Below are positions 51,933-62,687 of a DNA stretch of 64,000 nt, piece after piece. Position 1 is the stretch's first letter, and every line of letters begins with the position of its first letter. The stretch covers positions 135,185 through 199,184 of the forward strand of contig PLCA01000008.1 in NCBI GenBank assembly GCA_003134685.1, written 5' to 3'. The notes under the pieces were generated by a model. That model was not told the origin of the DNA, ran no database searches, and saw only the letters and a list, made by a program, of their open reading frames with translations. A program made the translations under genes and the position numbers. This stretch comes from Gemmatimonadota bacterium (GTDB taxonomy: Bacteria > Gemmatimonadota > Gemmatimonadetes > Gemmatimonadales > Gemmatimonadaceae).

Positions 51933-52265
51933 ATGCCGATAAAGGACAAAGTGATACAGGATTTCGAGTTCGTTGATGGTGGGCTCAAGTTCTACTGTTC
52001 GGTCGAAGCACCCGGTCAGACGGGGATGCCGCCATGGTGGTGGTTTCGACCCGATACCGAGACGACCACCCGCTACGCCCCCTTCGAGGCTTCGCCCACC
52101 GACACGAAGCGATCAGTGCAGACGCGTATCATCGCGTACTATGCGGAGCTTCTTGCGATCGCGGCGCGGCCGGTACATCAGAGGCCGGCTTGGCAGAAGC
52201 CGGAGCGTTCAGCTCCGCCTAGCGAGATCGCCCCGACCCTTTCACCGGTCACACCACCGGTCTGA
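51933..52265 (+). CDS. Small hypothetical protein
   Basis: 110 residues. The N-terminal half looks folded (VIQDFEFVDGGLKFYCSVEA, MPPWWWFRPDTETTTRYAPF). A helix (TRIIAYYAELLAIAARP) follows, then a Pro-rich tail. It has no close partner on its strand. I recognise no family. Confidence 0.5.
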   Translation: MPIKDKVIQDFEFVDGGLKFYCSVEAPGQTGMPPWWWFRPDTETTTRYAPFEASPTDTKRSVQTRIIAYYAELLAIAARPVHQRPAWQKPERSAPPSEIAPTLSPVTPPV

Positions 52266-52297
52266 TTGGGCTTGGGGTTAGCGGTTACCGCTCTCTG

Positions 52298-52852
52298 TCA
52301 CGCGGATGTTTCAGCCGCCTGACGCGCTGCCTCGCGAAGCCTGTTGATGAACGCTACCTGGTTCGCCCACGATCCGTCGTAGCGCTCTCCATTCATGAAG
52401 AAGGTCGGCGTCCCGTTCACACCGCTCCGCACGCCGCTCCGGAAGTCATCGCGCACCCGCTTCGTATGCGTTGCGTCCGCCAGGTCGCGCGCGAACTGTT
52501 GGGCGTCGAGACCTAACGACTTGGCATAGGCGAGCAGATCTTCGGCCTCGAGCGCATCCTGGTGCTCGAAGAGCATGTCATGCATCTCCCAGAACCGCCC
52601 TTGCGCCGCAGCGGCCTCGGCTGCCTGCGCCGCCCCCCGCGCATGCGGGTGAGATTCGGCGAGTGGGAAGTTGCGGAACACCAAACGGAGCTCGCTCCCG
52701 AGCTCGCGTTGCGCCTCCTTTACGATCAGGTGTGCCATTCCGCAGTACGGACATTCGTAGTCGCCGTACTCGACGAGCGTGACTGGGGCGTTGTCGGGAC
52801 CGGCGGCGTGATCCAGGCCGCTTACGGGTGGCGTCAGTTGACCATCGCTCAT
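52298..52852 (-). CDS. DsbA-like thioredoxin-fold oxidoreductase
   Basis: 184 residues without a signal peptide, so cytoplasmic. The active site is Cys34-Pro-Tyr-Cys37 in VEYGDYECPYCGMAH. The cis-Pro region is NGTPTFFMNGERYDGSW. It belongs to the DsbA_4 group often linked with oxidative-stress genes. The start overlaps the end of the peroxiredoxin gene by 4 bp (ATGA), so it may act as its thiol partner. Confidence 0.9.
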   Translation of the reverse strand: MSDGQLTPPVSGLDHAAGPDNAPVTLVEYGDYECPYCGMAHLIVKEAQRELGSELRLVFRNFPLAESHPHARGAAQAAEAAAAQGRFWEMHDMLFEHQDALEAEDLLAYAKSLGLDAQQFARDLADATHTKRVRDDFRSGVRSGVNGTPTFFMNGERYDGSWANQVAFINRLREAARQAAETSA

Positions 52853-53400
52853 GGCCGCATCTCCGCCGCGTCAGCGCGGAACGATTCGGCCTTGGCAGGC
52901 GCCGACCGGCCGGCGAGCGATTCGAGCGCCTTCAGGATGCCATCGGCACCGGGGTTCACCCCAATCGGGGAGCAGAAGCTCCAGCGAATGATCCCGTCGG
53001 CATCGAGCACGAACAGCGCTCGCTCGCTGATGCCCTCGCCTTCACGGTAGGCACCATACAGTCGCGCCACCGCGCCCTTGGGCTCAAAGTCGCTTAGGAG
53101 CGGGAAGTGGAGATTGCGATTCTGCGCGAACGCGGCGTGACACCAGACACCGTCCACTGAAATCCCGAGAATCTCGGCGCCGTACTCTCGAAACTCAGGA
53201 AGAATCTCGTTGTAGAGCGCGACTTGGTCGCCGCAAACGGGACTCCAGTCGGCCGGGTAGAACACAAGGATGACCGGGCGCCCCCGCAGCTCGCTCAGGC
53301 GGAGCACCTGGTCGGGCGTGGTGTTCAGCGTAAAGTCGGGCGCCGGCGTTCCGGCGCCAAGGATCTTCGCGGGGGTTCGAACGAAGTCGGACTCCGTCAT
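52849..53400 (-). CDS. Peroxiredoxin (AhpC/TSA family)
   Basis: 183 residues. The peroxidatic Cys56 is in VLVFYPADWSPVCGDQV-like context (Pro-x-x-x-Ser/Thr-x-x-Cys pattern). The FPLLSDFEPKGAVARLYGAY segment follows. A second Cys lies in WSFCSPIGVNPGADG near the C-terminal part and may be the resolving residue. It reduces peroxides, probably recycled by the DsbA-like protein encoded immediately downstream. Confidence 0.9.
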   Translation of the reverse strand: MTESDFVRTPAKILGAGTPAPDFTLNTTPDQVLRLSELRGRPVILVFYPADWSPVCGDQVALYNEILPEFREYGAEILGISVDGVWCHAAFAQNRNLHFPLLSDFEPKGAVARLYGAYREGEGISERALFVLDADGIIRWSFCSPIGVNPGADGILKALESLAGRSAPAKAESFRADAAEMRP

Positions 53401-53518
53401 TTGTACCTCCTGCAGCCGTTTCAGTCGTCGTTGGTTTCTTTCGCAGCCGAGTCGTCAGCCGCGTCATTCTCTTCCTGACTCGGCAGCCGTTCATGAGACG
53501 GTTCAAGAATCACGCCTT

Positions 53519-53549
53519 GAAAAAAAACGCAGCGCGTCGGCGCTGCGTT
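53519..53549 (-). terminator. Terminator of the alpha/beta hydrolase gene
   Basis: Read on the minus strand, AACGCAGCGC and GCGCTGCGTT form a perfect 10-bp stem (loop CGAC) followed by a run of T. It lies 41 bp past the hydrolase stop. Confidence 0.88.
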
Positions 53550-53589
53550 GTTCGAGGGATGATGCGGGTGGCCTATCGCTTCGTCCTCC

Positions 53590-54486
53590 TCAGGCGGTTG
53601 GTGGAGCGACCTCCGTCTCCCGCGTCTCACGCCGCACTCGAGTCGTGGCGGTCGAGGACTCGGCGTCCTGGCGGGCAAAGTCCAGCACGTCGGCGTTGAA
53701 TTGCTCCTTGTGGGTGGTCATCAGTCCGTGCGGCGCGCCCTTATATACCTCGAGCCTCGCGCCCTTGATCATCGCCGCGGAACGCAGGCCTCCGACGTTG
53801 ATCGGCACGATCTGATCGTCCTCGCCGTGGATGACGAGTGTCGGGACGTCGAATTTCTTGAGGTCTTCCGTGAAGTCGGTCTCGGAGAATGCTTTGATGC
53901 AATCGTAGGCGGCGGGGAACCCGGCCTGCATGCTCATCAGCCAGAACGCATCTCGTACGCCCTGTGACACCTTGGAACCCGGTCGGTTGGCGCCATAGAA
54001 CGGCGCGCTCAGATCCTTCCAGAACTGCGTCCTATCCGCGACGACGCCGGCGCGAATTTTGTCAAACTCCTCGATCGGGACTCCTCCGGGATTGCTCGCC
54101 GTCTTCAGCATGCCCGGCGGAACCGCGCCCACGAGCACCGCCTTCGCCACCCGTTTCGTACCGTGTCGGCCGATGTAGCGGGCAACCTCGCCGCCGCCCG
54201 TCGAGTGTCCGACATGAATGACGTTCGTCAGGTCGAGCTTCTCGACGAGTTCCGCAAGGTCGTCGGCGTACGTGTCCATGTCATTCCCGTCCCGGGTCTG
54301 GGTCGACCGTCCGTGACCGCGTCGGTCGTGGGCGATGGCGCGGTACCCATTGGACGCCATGAAGAACAACTGCTCGTCCCATGCATCAGCGTTGAGTGGC
54401 CAGCCGTGGCTGAAGACGACTGGCTGACCCGAACCCCAATCCTTGTAGAAGATTTGCGCTCCGTCTTTGGTGCTGATCGTTGGCAT
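53590..54486 (-). CDS. Alpha/beta hydrolase (non-haem chloroperoxidase-like)
   Basis: 298 residues. The N-terminal [19 protein letters not shown] is typical of the group. The nucleophile is Ser95 in [14 protein letters not shown]. The acid is in [11 protein letters not shown] and the His in [11 protein letters not shown]. Family members act as esterases or perhydrolases in vitro. The C-terminal Ser/Thr/Arg extension ([18 protein letters not shown]) is unusual and looks disordered. It is a single-gene transcript with its own terminator. Confidence 0.93.
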   Translation of the reverse strand: MPTISTKDGAQIFYKDWGSGQPVVFSHGWPLNADAWDEQLFFMASNGYRAIAHDRRGHGRSTQTRDGNDMDTYADDLAELVEKLDLTNVIHVGHSTGGGEVARYIGRHGTKRVAKAVLVGAVPPGMLKTASNPGGVPIEEFDKIRAGVVADRTQFWKDLSAPFYGANRPGSKVSQGVRDAFWLMSMQAGFPAAYDCIKAFSETDFTEDLKKFDVPTLVIHGEDDQIVPINVGGLRSAAMIKGARLEVYKGAPHGLMTTHKEQFNADVLDFARQDAESSTATTRVRRETRETEVAPPTA

Positions 54487-54644
54487 ACGGCCTCCTTGCG
54501 GCCTTGATGGGACGTGCTGCTAGGGTAACGGCGCGGACATGCTAAGAGTTTACGCTTTACGACTCGTGATTGGAATTTGAACGATCTCCAATTGCTCCTG
54601 CATGCCTCGCGCCGACTTTCAGCGCCATTCCCATCAATGATGAC

Positions 54645-56078
54645 CTACCGCTGGATCAGGCCTTCGTCGAGCAGATAGCTGATGACGTCGGCCGCGGAGT
54701 AGCTCGTGCGTCCCGCGAGAAAAATGGAAATCGTCTCGAGGTCGTCGCCGCTCGTAAGCAGGGGCGGTTCCGTCCCTGCGTTGGCTCGCACCTGCGGGAG
54801 TCCGATGTTCGCGAGGAGCGCGTTGCAGAGACACCTGCGGCCCTCGGTCTCCGCGAGCGTTCCGCCCTTTCGCAGGTAGTCTTCCACCGGCTCGGCCGGG
54901 CATCGGTAGTCGATGCGTCCATCCGGGCGCGTGTAGGCGGTGCGCAAATAGCCAAGGTCACATTTGCGCTGGCGCGCTGGATCGTCGTGGCCATCGGTCG
55001 ACCACTCGACCACCTTGAACGGGTATCCGGTCGGTGAGGCGCGCGGATCGGTCATGACTACCACCTCGTCGCGCGCGGCGTGCTCGATCACGGCACGCTT
55101 CAGCTCGGGTGCGAACCCCGATTCCTCACAGTAGGCGAACAACGTTCCAACCTGGATGCCGGTCGCGCCCGCTTCCAGCGCGTCGCGCAATCGCTGCGGT
55201 GTGCCAGCACCGCCCGCTATCCAGAAGGGCAGGCCGAGGTCGCGCAACTTGGCGAGATCGACCTCGTCACGTTCGCCGTACACTGGTTCGCCGCGCTCGT
55301 TGTACCGCGGCTCGCCGCGAGGGGGCGCGTTGTGGCCACCCGCTGTGGGCCCTTCCACTATGAATCCGTCAACCCGCCCGTTCGCCTTTCGCGCGAGCGT
55401 CGTCGCCAGCGAGCTTGCTGAAATTATCGGCAGGAAGCGTGGCCGCGTGAGCGGCGTGAGGTCCGTGACCCCGTACTCCTGCGGATCGAAGGTGAGCACC
55501 TCGGACTCGCCTGCCGCGAGCCCGATGACGTCGAAGCGAATTGAGGCCGCCCGATGTTCGGCGAACGCATCGAGGACGCCCGGAATCTCGCGTGGAATGC
55601 CCGCTCCCATGAGGACGTAGTCCACACCGGCCAGCATCGCCCCGTACAGTGAAGCGAGGTTCGGCATCTCAACCTTGGTCAGCAAGTTGATGCCGACCGG
55701 CCCGCTGTGGCCGTCCTTGGCAAGATAAATCTCACCGAAGTTCGCCAGCATCGTGAGCTGTTGCCGTTCCACACTCACGCGCTGCTTATACATCGGGATC
55801 AGCTTGTAGGGCTGATCCGCCGCGCGCCCTTCTGGAAGGAAGTAGCGCTTCAGGACCTCATCCGCGACGCCAGGGACAGGAAAGCAGCGCATGGCCCGCC
55901 GCATATGGCCGCCCACGTCCCCGTCCTGGAGCCGCCGCACGAGGACGGTATCGAGAGCGGTTCCGGAGATGACGCCGAGCTGGCCGATGAGCGACACGGC
56001 GCGGGCGAGCTTCCAGTCAGATACGGCCACGCCCATCCCACCCTGAATGATCCGCGGAAGTGCGACGACAGTTGACAT
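54645..56078 (-). CDS. Nitronate monooxygenase/PfaD-like FMN oxidoreductase
   Basis: A 477-residue TIM-barrel flavoprotein. LPRIIQGGMGVAVSDWKLA is the N-terminal FMN-site motif. FIVEGPTAGGHNAPPRGEP and LPFWIAGGAGTPQRLRDALE match 2-nitropropane dioxygenase-type enzymes. TGIQVGTLFAYCEESGF binds the FMN phosphate in relatives. It is longer than bacterial NMOs (about 320-360), with a Cys-containing C-terminal part (GRRCLCNALLANIGLP). The subfamily lies near PfaD of polyunsaturated fatty-acid synthases, but no such synthase is present here. Confidence 0.85.
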   Translation of the reverse strand: MSTVVALPRIIQGGMGVAVSDWKLARAVSLIGQLGVISGTALDTVLVRRLQDGDVGGHMRRAMRCFPVPGVADEVLKRYFLPEGRAADQPYKLIPMYKQRVSVERQQLTMLANFGEIYLAKDGHSGPVGINLLTKVEMPNLASLYGAMLAGVDYVLMGAGIPREIPGVLDAFAEHRAASIRFDVIGLAAGESEVLTFDPQEYGVTDLTPLTRPRFLPIISASSLATTLARKANGRVDGFIVEGPTAGGHNAPPRGEPRYNERGEPVYGERDEVDLAKLRDLGLPFWIAGGAGTPQRLRDALEAGATGIQVGTLFAYCEESGFAPELKRAVIEHAARDEVVVMTDPRASPTGYPFKVVEWSTDGHDDPARQRKCDLGYLRTAYTRPDGRIDYRCPAEPVEDYLRKGGTLAETEGRRCLCNALLANIGLPQVRANAGTEPPLLTSGDDLETISIFLAGRTSYSAADVISYLLDEGLIQR

Positions 56079-56255
56079 GTTGAGGAGCAGAGGTGTGCAA
56101 ATGATGAACCATTCAGTCTATACCTCCATCCGTGACTGCACTGTCAGCGAAATGGACCATTAATTGTGGTGAGTCCCCTGAGCGCAGCGTCAGCCGACAC
56201 AGCCGAAGTTGGTGGCATTCGCGCCGATGTGTCGCTTTGCGGGGTGGCATTGACG

Positions 56256-56810
56256 CTAAGAAGGCGGCCGGAACGGCGCCTTGATGCGCAAAGGAACCGC
56301 GGTCGTGCCCCAGTGGAGACGCAGCACGGCTTCGTCACGCAGCACCATCGGAAAATAGATCGCGAATGAATCCATTTGAGAAGCCTGCTCCGGGGTCACA
56401 TCCACACGCAGCACATCGAACCTGGCGCCCGGATACGGCTTGTGAAACACGTGCGCGGCGCTGCTGAAGATGACGGTCCACGGGCCGGCCTCGTGGGGAA
56501 TGAGCCACAGCGAATACTCGCCGGCGCGCAGTGGTCTCCCCTCGATCAAAACGTCCCGGCTGAACCTGACGCGCGTGGCTGAGTCGGCGCCCGGATGCCA
56601 GACACTGTCCCACGGGACGAGCGCGCCGAACAACGCGCGTCCGCGCGCCGCCGGGCGTCCGTACGCGACAGAGATCTCGGTAAACGCGACCATCTGCGTC
56701 ACGCCACCTCTCTCGCTGAAAGGGTAGCCTTGCGCTTGCGCGGGAGCGGCGCTGATCGCCACGAGAACGCCGGCGGCGGCGGCGCGGAAGTAGGCAAATC
56801 CGGATATCAT
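56256..56810 (-). CDS. DUF2911 family exported protein
   Basis: 184 residues with a signal peptide (AAAAGVLVAISAAPAQAQ). The DUF2911 core is recognisable: ISVAYGRPAARGRALFGALV, VWHPGADSATRVRFSRDVLI and LRAGEYSLWLIPHE. The family is periplasmic or secreted and of unknown function, common in Bacteroidota and Gemmatimonadota-like genomes. Confidence 0.88.
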   Translation of the reverse strand: MISGFAYFRAAAAGVLVAISAAPAQAQGYPFSERGGVTQMVAFTEISVAYGRPAARGRALFGALVPWDSVWHPGADSATRVRFSRDVLIEGRPLRAGEYSLWLIPHEAGPWTVIFSSAAHVFHKPYPGARFDVLRVDVTPEQASQMDSFAIYFPMVLRDEAVLRLHWGTTAVPLRIKAPFRPPS

Positions 56811-56910
56811 TATCTCTGTTCCCTCGAAATAACGTGGTCTTATTTTACACTAGTTGAAAACTGCTGACATGCGACCGTCGTTCAGCAAACCGCTCGAACA
56901 GGAGTAGCAA

Positions 56911-57594
56911 ATGAAGATCGGCATCATCGGCGCAGGCAACATCGGTGGCAACCTCACCCGTCGCCTCCGGGTGCTGGGTCACGATGTCTCCGTCGCCAAC
57001 TCCCGCGGACCGGAGACGCTCACCGCCTTGGCGAAGGAGACGGGGGCCAAGCCGGTCACAGTCCGTGACGCAGCTCGGGGGAAGAACGTGGTGATAGTGA
57101 CAATTCCAGTGAAGAATATCCCCGCCCTGCCGAAGGATCTGTTCGCGGGCGCTGATGACACCGTCGTCGTCGACACCGGCAACTACTATCCGCAACGCCG
57201 CGACGGTCGCATCGACGCGATCGAGGCCGGTACGACCGAGAGCCGGTGGGTTGCGCAGCAGCTCGGCCGGCCAGTGGTCAAAGCGTTCAACAACATCTAC
57301 GCGAAACACCTTCTCGAACGCGGACGCCCCAAGGGTGAGCCCGGGCGCATCGCGCTCCCCGTCGCGGGTGACGACGCCAAAGCGAAGGGAGTCGTGTTGC
57401 GCCTGCTCGATGAGTTGGGATTCGACGGCGTCGATGCCGGCACGCTCGATGAGTCGTGGCGGCAGCAGCCAGATACTCCAGTCTACGGAACTGATTTCGA
57501 CGCCGGCGGCGTGAGACGCGCATTGTCCGAAGCCCACAAGGAACGATCGCCCGGGTTTCGCGCAGTGGAGGGAAGCCCGGCGTCCGCGACGTGA
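56911..57594 (+). CDS. F420H2:NADP oxidoreductase-like Rossmann protein
   Basis: 227 residues beginning MKIGIIGAGNIGGNLTRRLR, the dinucleotide motif. VANSRGPETLTALAKETGAK fits NADP binding. VVVDTGNYYPQRRDG and VVKAFNNIYAKHL match the NADP-dependent F420-reductase (COG2085) family. Such proteins in bacteria without F420 serve as generic NADPH-linked reductases, so the cofactor is uncertain. Monocistronic. Confidence 0.88.
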   Translation: MKIGIIGAGNIGGNLTRRLRVLGHDVSVANSRGPETLTALAKETGAKPVTVRDAARGKNVVIVTIPVKNIPALPKDLFAGADDTVVVDTGNYYPQRRDGRIDAIEAGTTESRWVAQQLGRPVVKAFNNIYAKHLLERGRPKGEPGRIALPVAGDDAKAKGVVLRLLDELGFDGVDAGTLDESWRQQPDTPVYGTDFDAGGVRRALSEAHKERSPGFRAVEGSPASAT

Positions 57595-57697
57595 TGCGGA
57601 ATCACACTCTGAGTCACTTTGCCCCGGACATGTTCGCTTCAATGCATCGACTGCTGCGTGAGCCCGGCGCGAAATCGATGAGAGCTGCGGCGAAGAA

Positions 57698-60505
57698 TTA
57701 GTTCAGTCCTTTACCGGGCTGCGTCGCGAGCAGGACTGTCACCTCAGCAAGCGGCGGAGAGCCGACGGACGGCTCCGGCGTGGCCACCGCACCGCTGCCG
57801 GTGAGCGTGTCGATGAGCGCGAAGAGCTCCCTGGCGTTCACCGGCTTCGACAGGTACCCATCAGTCCCCGCGGCCAGGCAGGCCTCGCGATCGCCCTTCA
57901 TCGCGTGTGCCGTCAGAGCGATGATCGGCACGTGGTCGCCCGTCACTTCCTCGGCTTTGCGAATGAAGCCCGTTGCCTCCAGACCGTCCATCTCCGGCAT
58001 CTGCACATCCATCAAAACGATGTCGAACGAGCCCTCGGCGACTGCGGCAACGGCTTCGCGTCCATTGCCGACTGTGACCACGCTGTGACCACGCTTCCCG
58101 AGCAGTGCCGTCACGAGCTGCCTGTTCACCGCATTGTCCTCCGCCAGGAGGATGCGCAATGCGCGACGCGCTTCGTTGATGCTGTGGCGCGTGACCAGCA
58201 CCCTATGCTCGAGAGGGCTATTGTTCCCCGCGAGCACCGCGAGGATTGCGTCGAGCAGAACAGACTGGCGGACAGGCTTGGTCAAGTAGGAGGCCACGCC
58301 GAGCTCACGGAAGCGAATGGCGTCCCCACGATGGCCGACGGACGAGAGCATCATGATCATCGTGGTGGCAAGCTCCGGCCGCTGCTTAATCCGCTCTGCC
58401 AACCCGAATCCGTCGAGATCCGGCATCTGAAAGTCGATGAGCGCCAGCGGAAATGGCTTGGCGATGGCGAGGGCGTGGTCGAGCGCGGCGATCGCCGCAA
58501 CGCCTCCATCAACCATTGTTGGCCGCATTCCCCAGCCGGTGAGGATCCCCTCCAGAATCCGCCGATTCGTGGCGTTGTCATCCACGACCAGCACATCGAG
58601 CCCGTGAAGATCCCGCAGCTCGCGGCGGCCCTCCGCAAGTGCGACTTCGACTCCTATCTCGAAAGGGAGGTCCACCTGGAACTTCGTTCCGTGTCCGACC
58701 TCACTCTCAACACTGATTCCTCCGCCCATCAGAGCGGCGAGGCGAGCGGAGATTGTGAGCCCGAGCCCGGTCCCCCCGAACCGCCGCGTGGTTGACGCGT
58801 CGGCCTGCGTGAACGGATCGAAGATCCCCGCGTGCTTCTCCTGCGGAATGCCGATGCCGGTATCGGTCACTGTGAACGTCGCGATGACCAACTGTCCCTC
58901 GATCGGCCGGCATTCGACGCGTATCACCACCTCTCCCGTCTCGGTGAACTTCACCGCATTGCCAATCAGATTGATCAGAATCTGTCGCAGCCGCGACGGA
59001 TCGCCGCGCAACGCGGGCGGAACGTCCGGCGCAATCTGGTAGGCCAGCTCCAACCCCTTGGCGTGAGCGCGCGGTGCCAGCGAACGCAGTGTGTCGTCGA
59101 TCATGTACCGCAAATCGAAATCAATCGCGTCGATGTCGAGCTTGCGCGCCTCGATCTTGGAGAAGTCGAGGATATCGTTGATGATGTCGAGCAACGCGTC
59201 GGCGGACGACCGGACGGTCTCGAGGTACTCACGCTGTTCCCCCGTCATCTCGGTGCCTAGCGCCAGCTCGGTCATTCCGATGATGCCGTTCATCGGCGTC
59301 CGAATTTCGTGACTCATGTTCGCCAGAAACTCACTCTTGGCGCGGTTGGCCTCCTCGGCTGTGTGCTTCGCTGTCCGCAACGCGTCTTCCGCTTCCTTCC
59401 GCTGCGTGATGTCGATTATCGTGCCTTCGACGATGCTCGCCCCGCCATTTCCACTCTCCAGCAGAGTTGCCGTCTCGAGAATCCAGACGACCTGGCCGTC
59501 ACGCCCTCGGAGCTTGCTCTCGAAGTTCGACAGGCTGTCCTCGTGCATGAGCCGGGACACGAAGACGCGCCGCTCATCGGCCATCTCGTAATGTTCGGCG
59601 ATCGGCTTGGCCAGGCATTCTTCACGAGACGAGTAGCCGAGTATGCGGGCGAAGGCGGCGTTGCACTCGAGCAGCCGGCCATCGAGCGTGGCCTCGTAGG
59701 CTCCAGAAAGGCTGCGCTCGAAGAACCTTCGATAACGCTCGTCGCTCGCGCGGAGCTTCGTTGACTGCGCTGACATGCGTCGAGCGAGTACAGACGTCAC
59801 CGACGAAAACACCAGCACCGTCAAAGTGACGAGAATAATGCCGGTGATTCCCAACGAGGAGATGGCTACCGCCTCGGATAGATCGACACCCAGATTGGAC
59901 GGGATGAACGTGGCCGCGGCCATTCCGGTGTAGTGCATTGCGACGACAGCCAGACCCATGACCCCGGCGCTGGCGATCTTCAGTGGCGCAATCTCGCGCG
60001 TCTCGCTCCGGAATCGAAAGGCGAGCCACATCGCCACCAGCGACACGACGACCGCGATCACCACAGAAAGCGCGACGATGGCGTAGTTCCAGCGCATCAT
60101 CGCATGTAGCCGCATTGCGGCCATGCCGATGTAGTGCATTGAGGCAATCCCACCGCCCATCACCACGCTGGCGGCGATTGAGCCGGGCCAGCTCCAATTC
60201 GCGCGGCTCGCAACAACGAGTGCGATCCCCGACGCAAAGATCGCGGCGACGAGCGAGAGGAATACGGTCGGCACGTCGTAGAACACCGAGACTGGAAGGC
60301 CAAAGGCCAACATCCCGATGTAGTGCATCGACCAGATGCCAAGGCCCATACTCGCGGCGCCGCCGACAAGCCAAACCGCGCGCATCCGCCCCACGGTCGC
60401 CGTCGCCCGTCCGGCAACGTCGAGTGCCGTGTAGGAAGCACAGATCGCGATCAGCAGAGACAGCGCCACCAGCCAGTAGTTCAACGTGCTGGCCATCGCG
60501 TTCAC
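57698..60505 (-). CDS. MHYT-PAS hybrid histidine kinase with two receivers
   Basis: A 935-residue membrane sensor. Residues of about 1-245 hold the MHYT domain, with three motif repeats ([38 protein letters not shown]) proposed to bind copper or sense gases. PAS is at about 260-385. HisKA follows with the phosphoacceptor in [19 protein letters not shown] (about 410). HATPase follows ([39 protein letters not shown]). REC1 has [13 protein letters not shown] and phospho-Asp in [16 protein letters not shown]2 has [12 protein letters not shown] and [13 protein letters not shown]. There is no internal HPt; a separate HPt protein is encoded two genes upstream on the same strand. Confidence 0.95.
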   Translation of the reverse strand: MNAMASTLNYWLVALSLLIAICASYTALDVAGRATATVGRMRAVWLVGGAASMGLGIWSMHYIGMLAFGLPVSVFYDVPTVFLSLVAAIFASGIALVVASRANWSWPGSIAASVVMGGGIASMHYIGMAAMRLHAMMRWNYAIVALSVVIAVVVSLVAMWLAFRFRSETREIAPLKIASAGVMGLAVVAMHYTGMAAATFIPSNLGVDLSEAVAISSLGITGIILVTLTVLVFSSVTSVLARRMSAQSTKLRASDERYRRFFERSLSGAYEATLDGRLLECNAAFARILGYSSREECLAKPIAEHYEMADERRVFVSRLMHEDSLSNFESKLRGRDGQVVWILETATLLESGNGGASIVEGTIIDITQRKEAEDALRTAKHTAEEANRAKSEFLANMSHEIRTPMNGIIGMTELALGTEMTGEQREYLETVRSSADALLDIINDILDFSKIEARKLDIDAIDFDLRYMIDDTLRSLAPRAHAKGLELAYQIAPDVPPALRGDPSRLRQILINLIGNAVKFTETGEVVIRVECRPIEGQLVIATFTVTDTGIGIPQEKHAGIFDPFTQADASTTRRFGGTGLGLTISARLAALMGGGISVESEVGHGTKFQVDLPFEIGVEVALAEGRRELRDLHGLDVLVVDDNATNRRILEGILTGWGMRPTMVDGGVAAIAALDHALAIAKPFPLALIDFQMPDLDGFGLAERIKQRPELATTMIMMLSSVGHRGDAIRFRELGVASYLTKPVRQSVLLDAILAVLAGNNSPLEHRVLVTRHSINEARRALRILLAEDNAVNRQLVTALLGKRGHSVVTVGNGREAVAAVAEGSFDIVLMDVQMPEMDGLEATGFIRKAEEVTGDHVPIIALTAHAMKGDREACLAAGTDGYLSKPVNARELFALIDTLTGSGAVATPEPSVGSPPLAEVTVLLATQPGKGLN

Positions 60506-60560
60506 ATGGACGTCCCGCTCATGCTACGGTCGCGCAGCGGCCCAATAGTCGATGCATGTC

Positions 60561-62687
60561 TCAGCTTCCTGCGCGTCGCAGCGCGGCCTTGATCCGAGCG
60601 ACGAACCGGGCCGGCTCGAGGGGCTTGCGTATGTAGTCGTCCGCTCCCGCGTTCATGGCATCAATCTCGGCGTCGTCGCCCTCGGAACCGGTCAGTACGA
60701 CGACGGGAACGCCAGCGGTGGACGGCGAGCTCCGAAGCCGGTCGAGGACCTCGAGCCCGCTGAGGGTCGGCAGATTGAGATCGAGCACTACGAGCGCGCA
60801 TTCCTCGCCGATCGTGAAATGCTCGATGGCCTCCGGGCCATCTCCCACTTCCGTGACTCGAAAGCCGTTCTTCTCCAGTAACGCTCGCGCCAGAGTGCGG
60901 ACGGTGGGATCGTCATCAACCAGAAGAATCCGCGGCTGGTCGTTCGCGGGAGTCTCCGAGATGCCCTCGCCGAGCACACGATCGACTTCCTGCAGCGTCG
61001 ACGTTCCCAATCTCACTTTCTCCAGCGCGACCTCTCGCATCGCTCGCATGCCTGTAGCTGTGGCGGCGCGCTGCAGCTCTTGAACGGTCGCTCCCTTCGC
61101 GACCGACTCAAGAATGGGAGGGGTTGGGAGAAAGACTTCGTTCACCGGAGTCCTGCCGCGGTATCCCGTCATTCCGCAGTATTCGCATCCCTCTGCTCGA
61201 ACTGTAGGCTTGATTCCGTAAATGCCCGCCAACCGCCTTTCAGCGTCCGTCAGATTGCCATCAATTCCCTGAACGCACTTCGGGCAAATCCGCCGTATCA
61301 GCCGTTGCGCAACTATGCCGCGGAGGGCGCCGGCGATGCTGGCGCGTTCCAACCCCAGGTCAATGAGCCGGGGGATTACACCGAGCGCATCATTCGTGTG
61401 CAGCGTAGCCAGGACGAGGTGTCCGGTCATCGCCGCCTGCACTGCTACCTGGGCGGTCTCCAGATCCCGAATCTCTCCGACGAACACGACATCGGGATCC
61501 TGCCGGAGAATCGCGCGGAGCGCTGAGGGAAATGTCACGCCGCGCTTGGGCTCGACCTGAATTTGGGTGATCCCACCGACTTCGTACTCCACCGGATCTT
61601 CCACCGTCATGATATTGACTTCGCCGGTGGCGAGCTCGCGGATCGCGGCATACAGCGTCGTCGTCTTGCCTGATCCCGTGGGGCCTGTGACGATCACTAT
61701 GCCTTCGCGGTTGCTCAGCATCTGCCGAAAACGCCGCAGCTCGAGGTCGAGCATGTCGAGCTCCGAGAGCTTGGGCGCGCCGCTTGGGTCGAGCACTCGA
61801 ATCACCAGCTTTTCCGCTTCGCGGGTGGGCACGGTCGAAATACGCAGGTCATAGTGTTTCCCCCGCACCTCGATCCGGGCGCGACCATCCTGCGGGCGAT
61901 GGCGGTCAGCGATGTCGAGCTTGGCCAGAATCTTCATCCTCGAGACAACGCGTGTCATTGCCTGATTCGGCAGCTGCATGTGGACTCTCATCACGCCATC
62001 GACGCGAAAGCGCACGACCGAGCCGGCGGTGCCCGGCTCCATGTGGATGTCGCTCGCGCGTTCGGCTACCGCGCTCTGCAGAATGAGATTCGTCAGCTTG
62101 ACGACCGGGGCCGCTTCGAATTCGTGCGGCGACAACGTCTCCGGCGTTTTATCTTCCAGGACTTTCACGTCCTCGATCGCTCCGGCGGCAAGCGTGTCGA
62201 TCAGGGATTCGAACGCACGGTCGGGGGAGTAGCGGGTGTCGACAGCCGCCTTCAATGCATTCGGTGGTGCGACCTCGAATGCGGGAGTACGACTGGACAC
62301 AAATCCAATCGCCTGCTCGGCTTCGTAGTCACCCGGGTTTGCAGTGGCTACAACGACCTGCCGGTCGGTTTGCCTGAGAGGCAGGACGTGGTGGCGGCGC
62401 GCAACCAACTCCGGCACGAGCTTCAGGGCGTGGCTCTCCGCGGCCGACAGCTGTGCAACCGGCACCTTGAAATGTTCGGCGACGTGGCGAGTCAGATCGT
62501 CCTCACCAATCCCGCAGACTTCACCTGTCTTCGCCCACGCTTCTTCGGTTGATAAGCCGACAGGGACGATCAGCAGCTCGCTATGGGCGAGGTGCGCCCG
62601 CCGCGCGATGTCGACGATCCAGTGTTGCCGCGAGGATTCAGCTGGCGCCCGCGACTTGCCGGCCGTCGGCAATAGATCAATTCCCAT
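60561..62687 (-). CDS. PilB/GspE-type secretion ATPase fused to a receiver domain
   Basis: About 708 residues from the ATG at 62687; a GTG at 62717 is possible. Order: an N-terminal T2SE domain (about 60-160); the hexameric ATPase with Walker A VTGPTGSGKTTTLYAAIREL, Asp box, Walker B (DPDVVFVGEIRDLETAQVAV) and His box (LVLATLHTNDA); a tetracysteine zinc site (CPKC ... CEYC); then, from about 585, a complete REC domain (ILLVDDDPTVRTLARALLEK, phospho-Asp in VVLDLNLPTLSG, DDYIRKPLEPARF). The standard family lacks a receiver. The start overlaps the HPt gene. It drives pilus or pseudopilus assembly, probably under phosphorelay control. Confidence 0.9.
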   Translation of the reverse strand: MGIDLLPTAGKSRAPAESSRQHWIVDIARRAHLAHSELLIVPVGLSTEEAWAKTGEVCGIGEDDLTRHVAEHFKVPVAQLSAAESHALKLVPELVARRHHVLPLRQTDRQVVVATANPGDYEAEQAIGFVSSRTPAFEVAPPNALKAAVDTRYSPDRAFESLIDTLAAGAIEDVKVLEDKTPETLSPHEFEAAPVVKLTNLILQSAVAERASDIHMEPGTAGSVVRFRVDGVMRVHMQLPNQAMTRVVSRMKILAKLDIADRHRPQDGRARIEVRGKHYDLRISTVPTREAEKLVIRVLDPSGAPKLSELDMLDLELRRFRQMLSNREGIVIVTGPTGSGKTTTLYAAIRELATGEVNIMTVEDPVEYEVGGITQIQVEPKRGVTFPSALRAILRQDPDVVFVGEIRDLETAQVAVQAAMTGHLVLATLHTNDALGVIPRLIDLGLERASIAGALRGIVAQRLIRRICPKCVQGIDGNLTDAERRLAGIYGIKPTVRAEGCEYCGMTGYRGRTPVNEVFLPTPPILESVAKGATVQELQRAATATGMRAMREVALEKVRLGTSTLQEVDRVLGEGISETPANDQPRILLVDDDPTVRTLARALLEKNGFRVTEVGDGPEAIEHFTIGEECALVVLDLNLPTLSGLEVLDRLRSSPSTAGVPVVVLTGSEGDDAEIDAMNAGADDYIRKPLEPARFVARIKAALRRAGS

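Noticed and set aside
57629..57701. 23-codon frame after the F420-type reductase
   Set aside because: Too short, no ribosome binding site, and overlaps the end of the opposing kinase gene.
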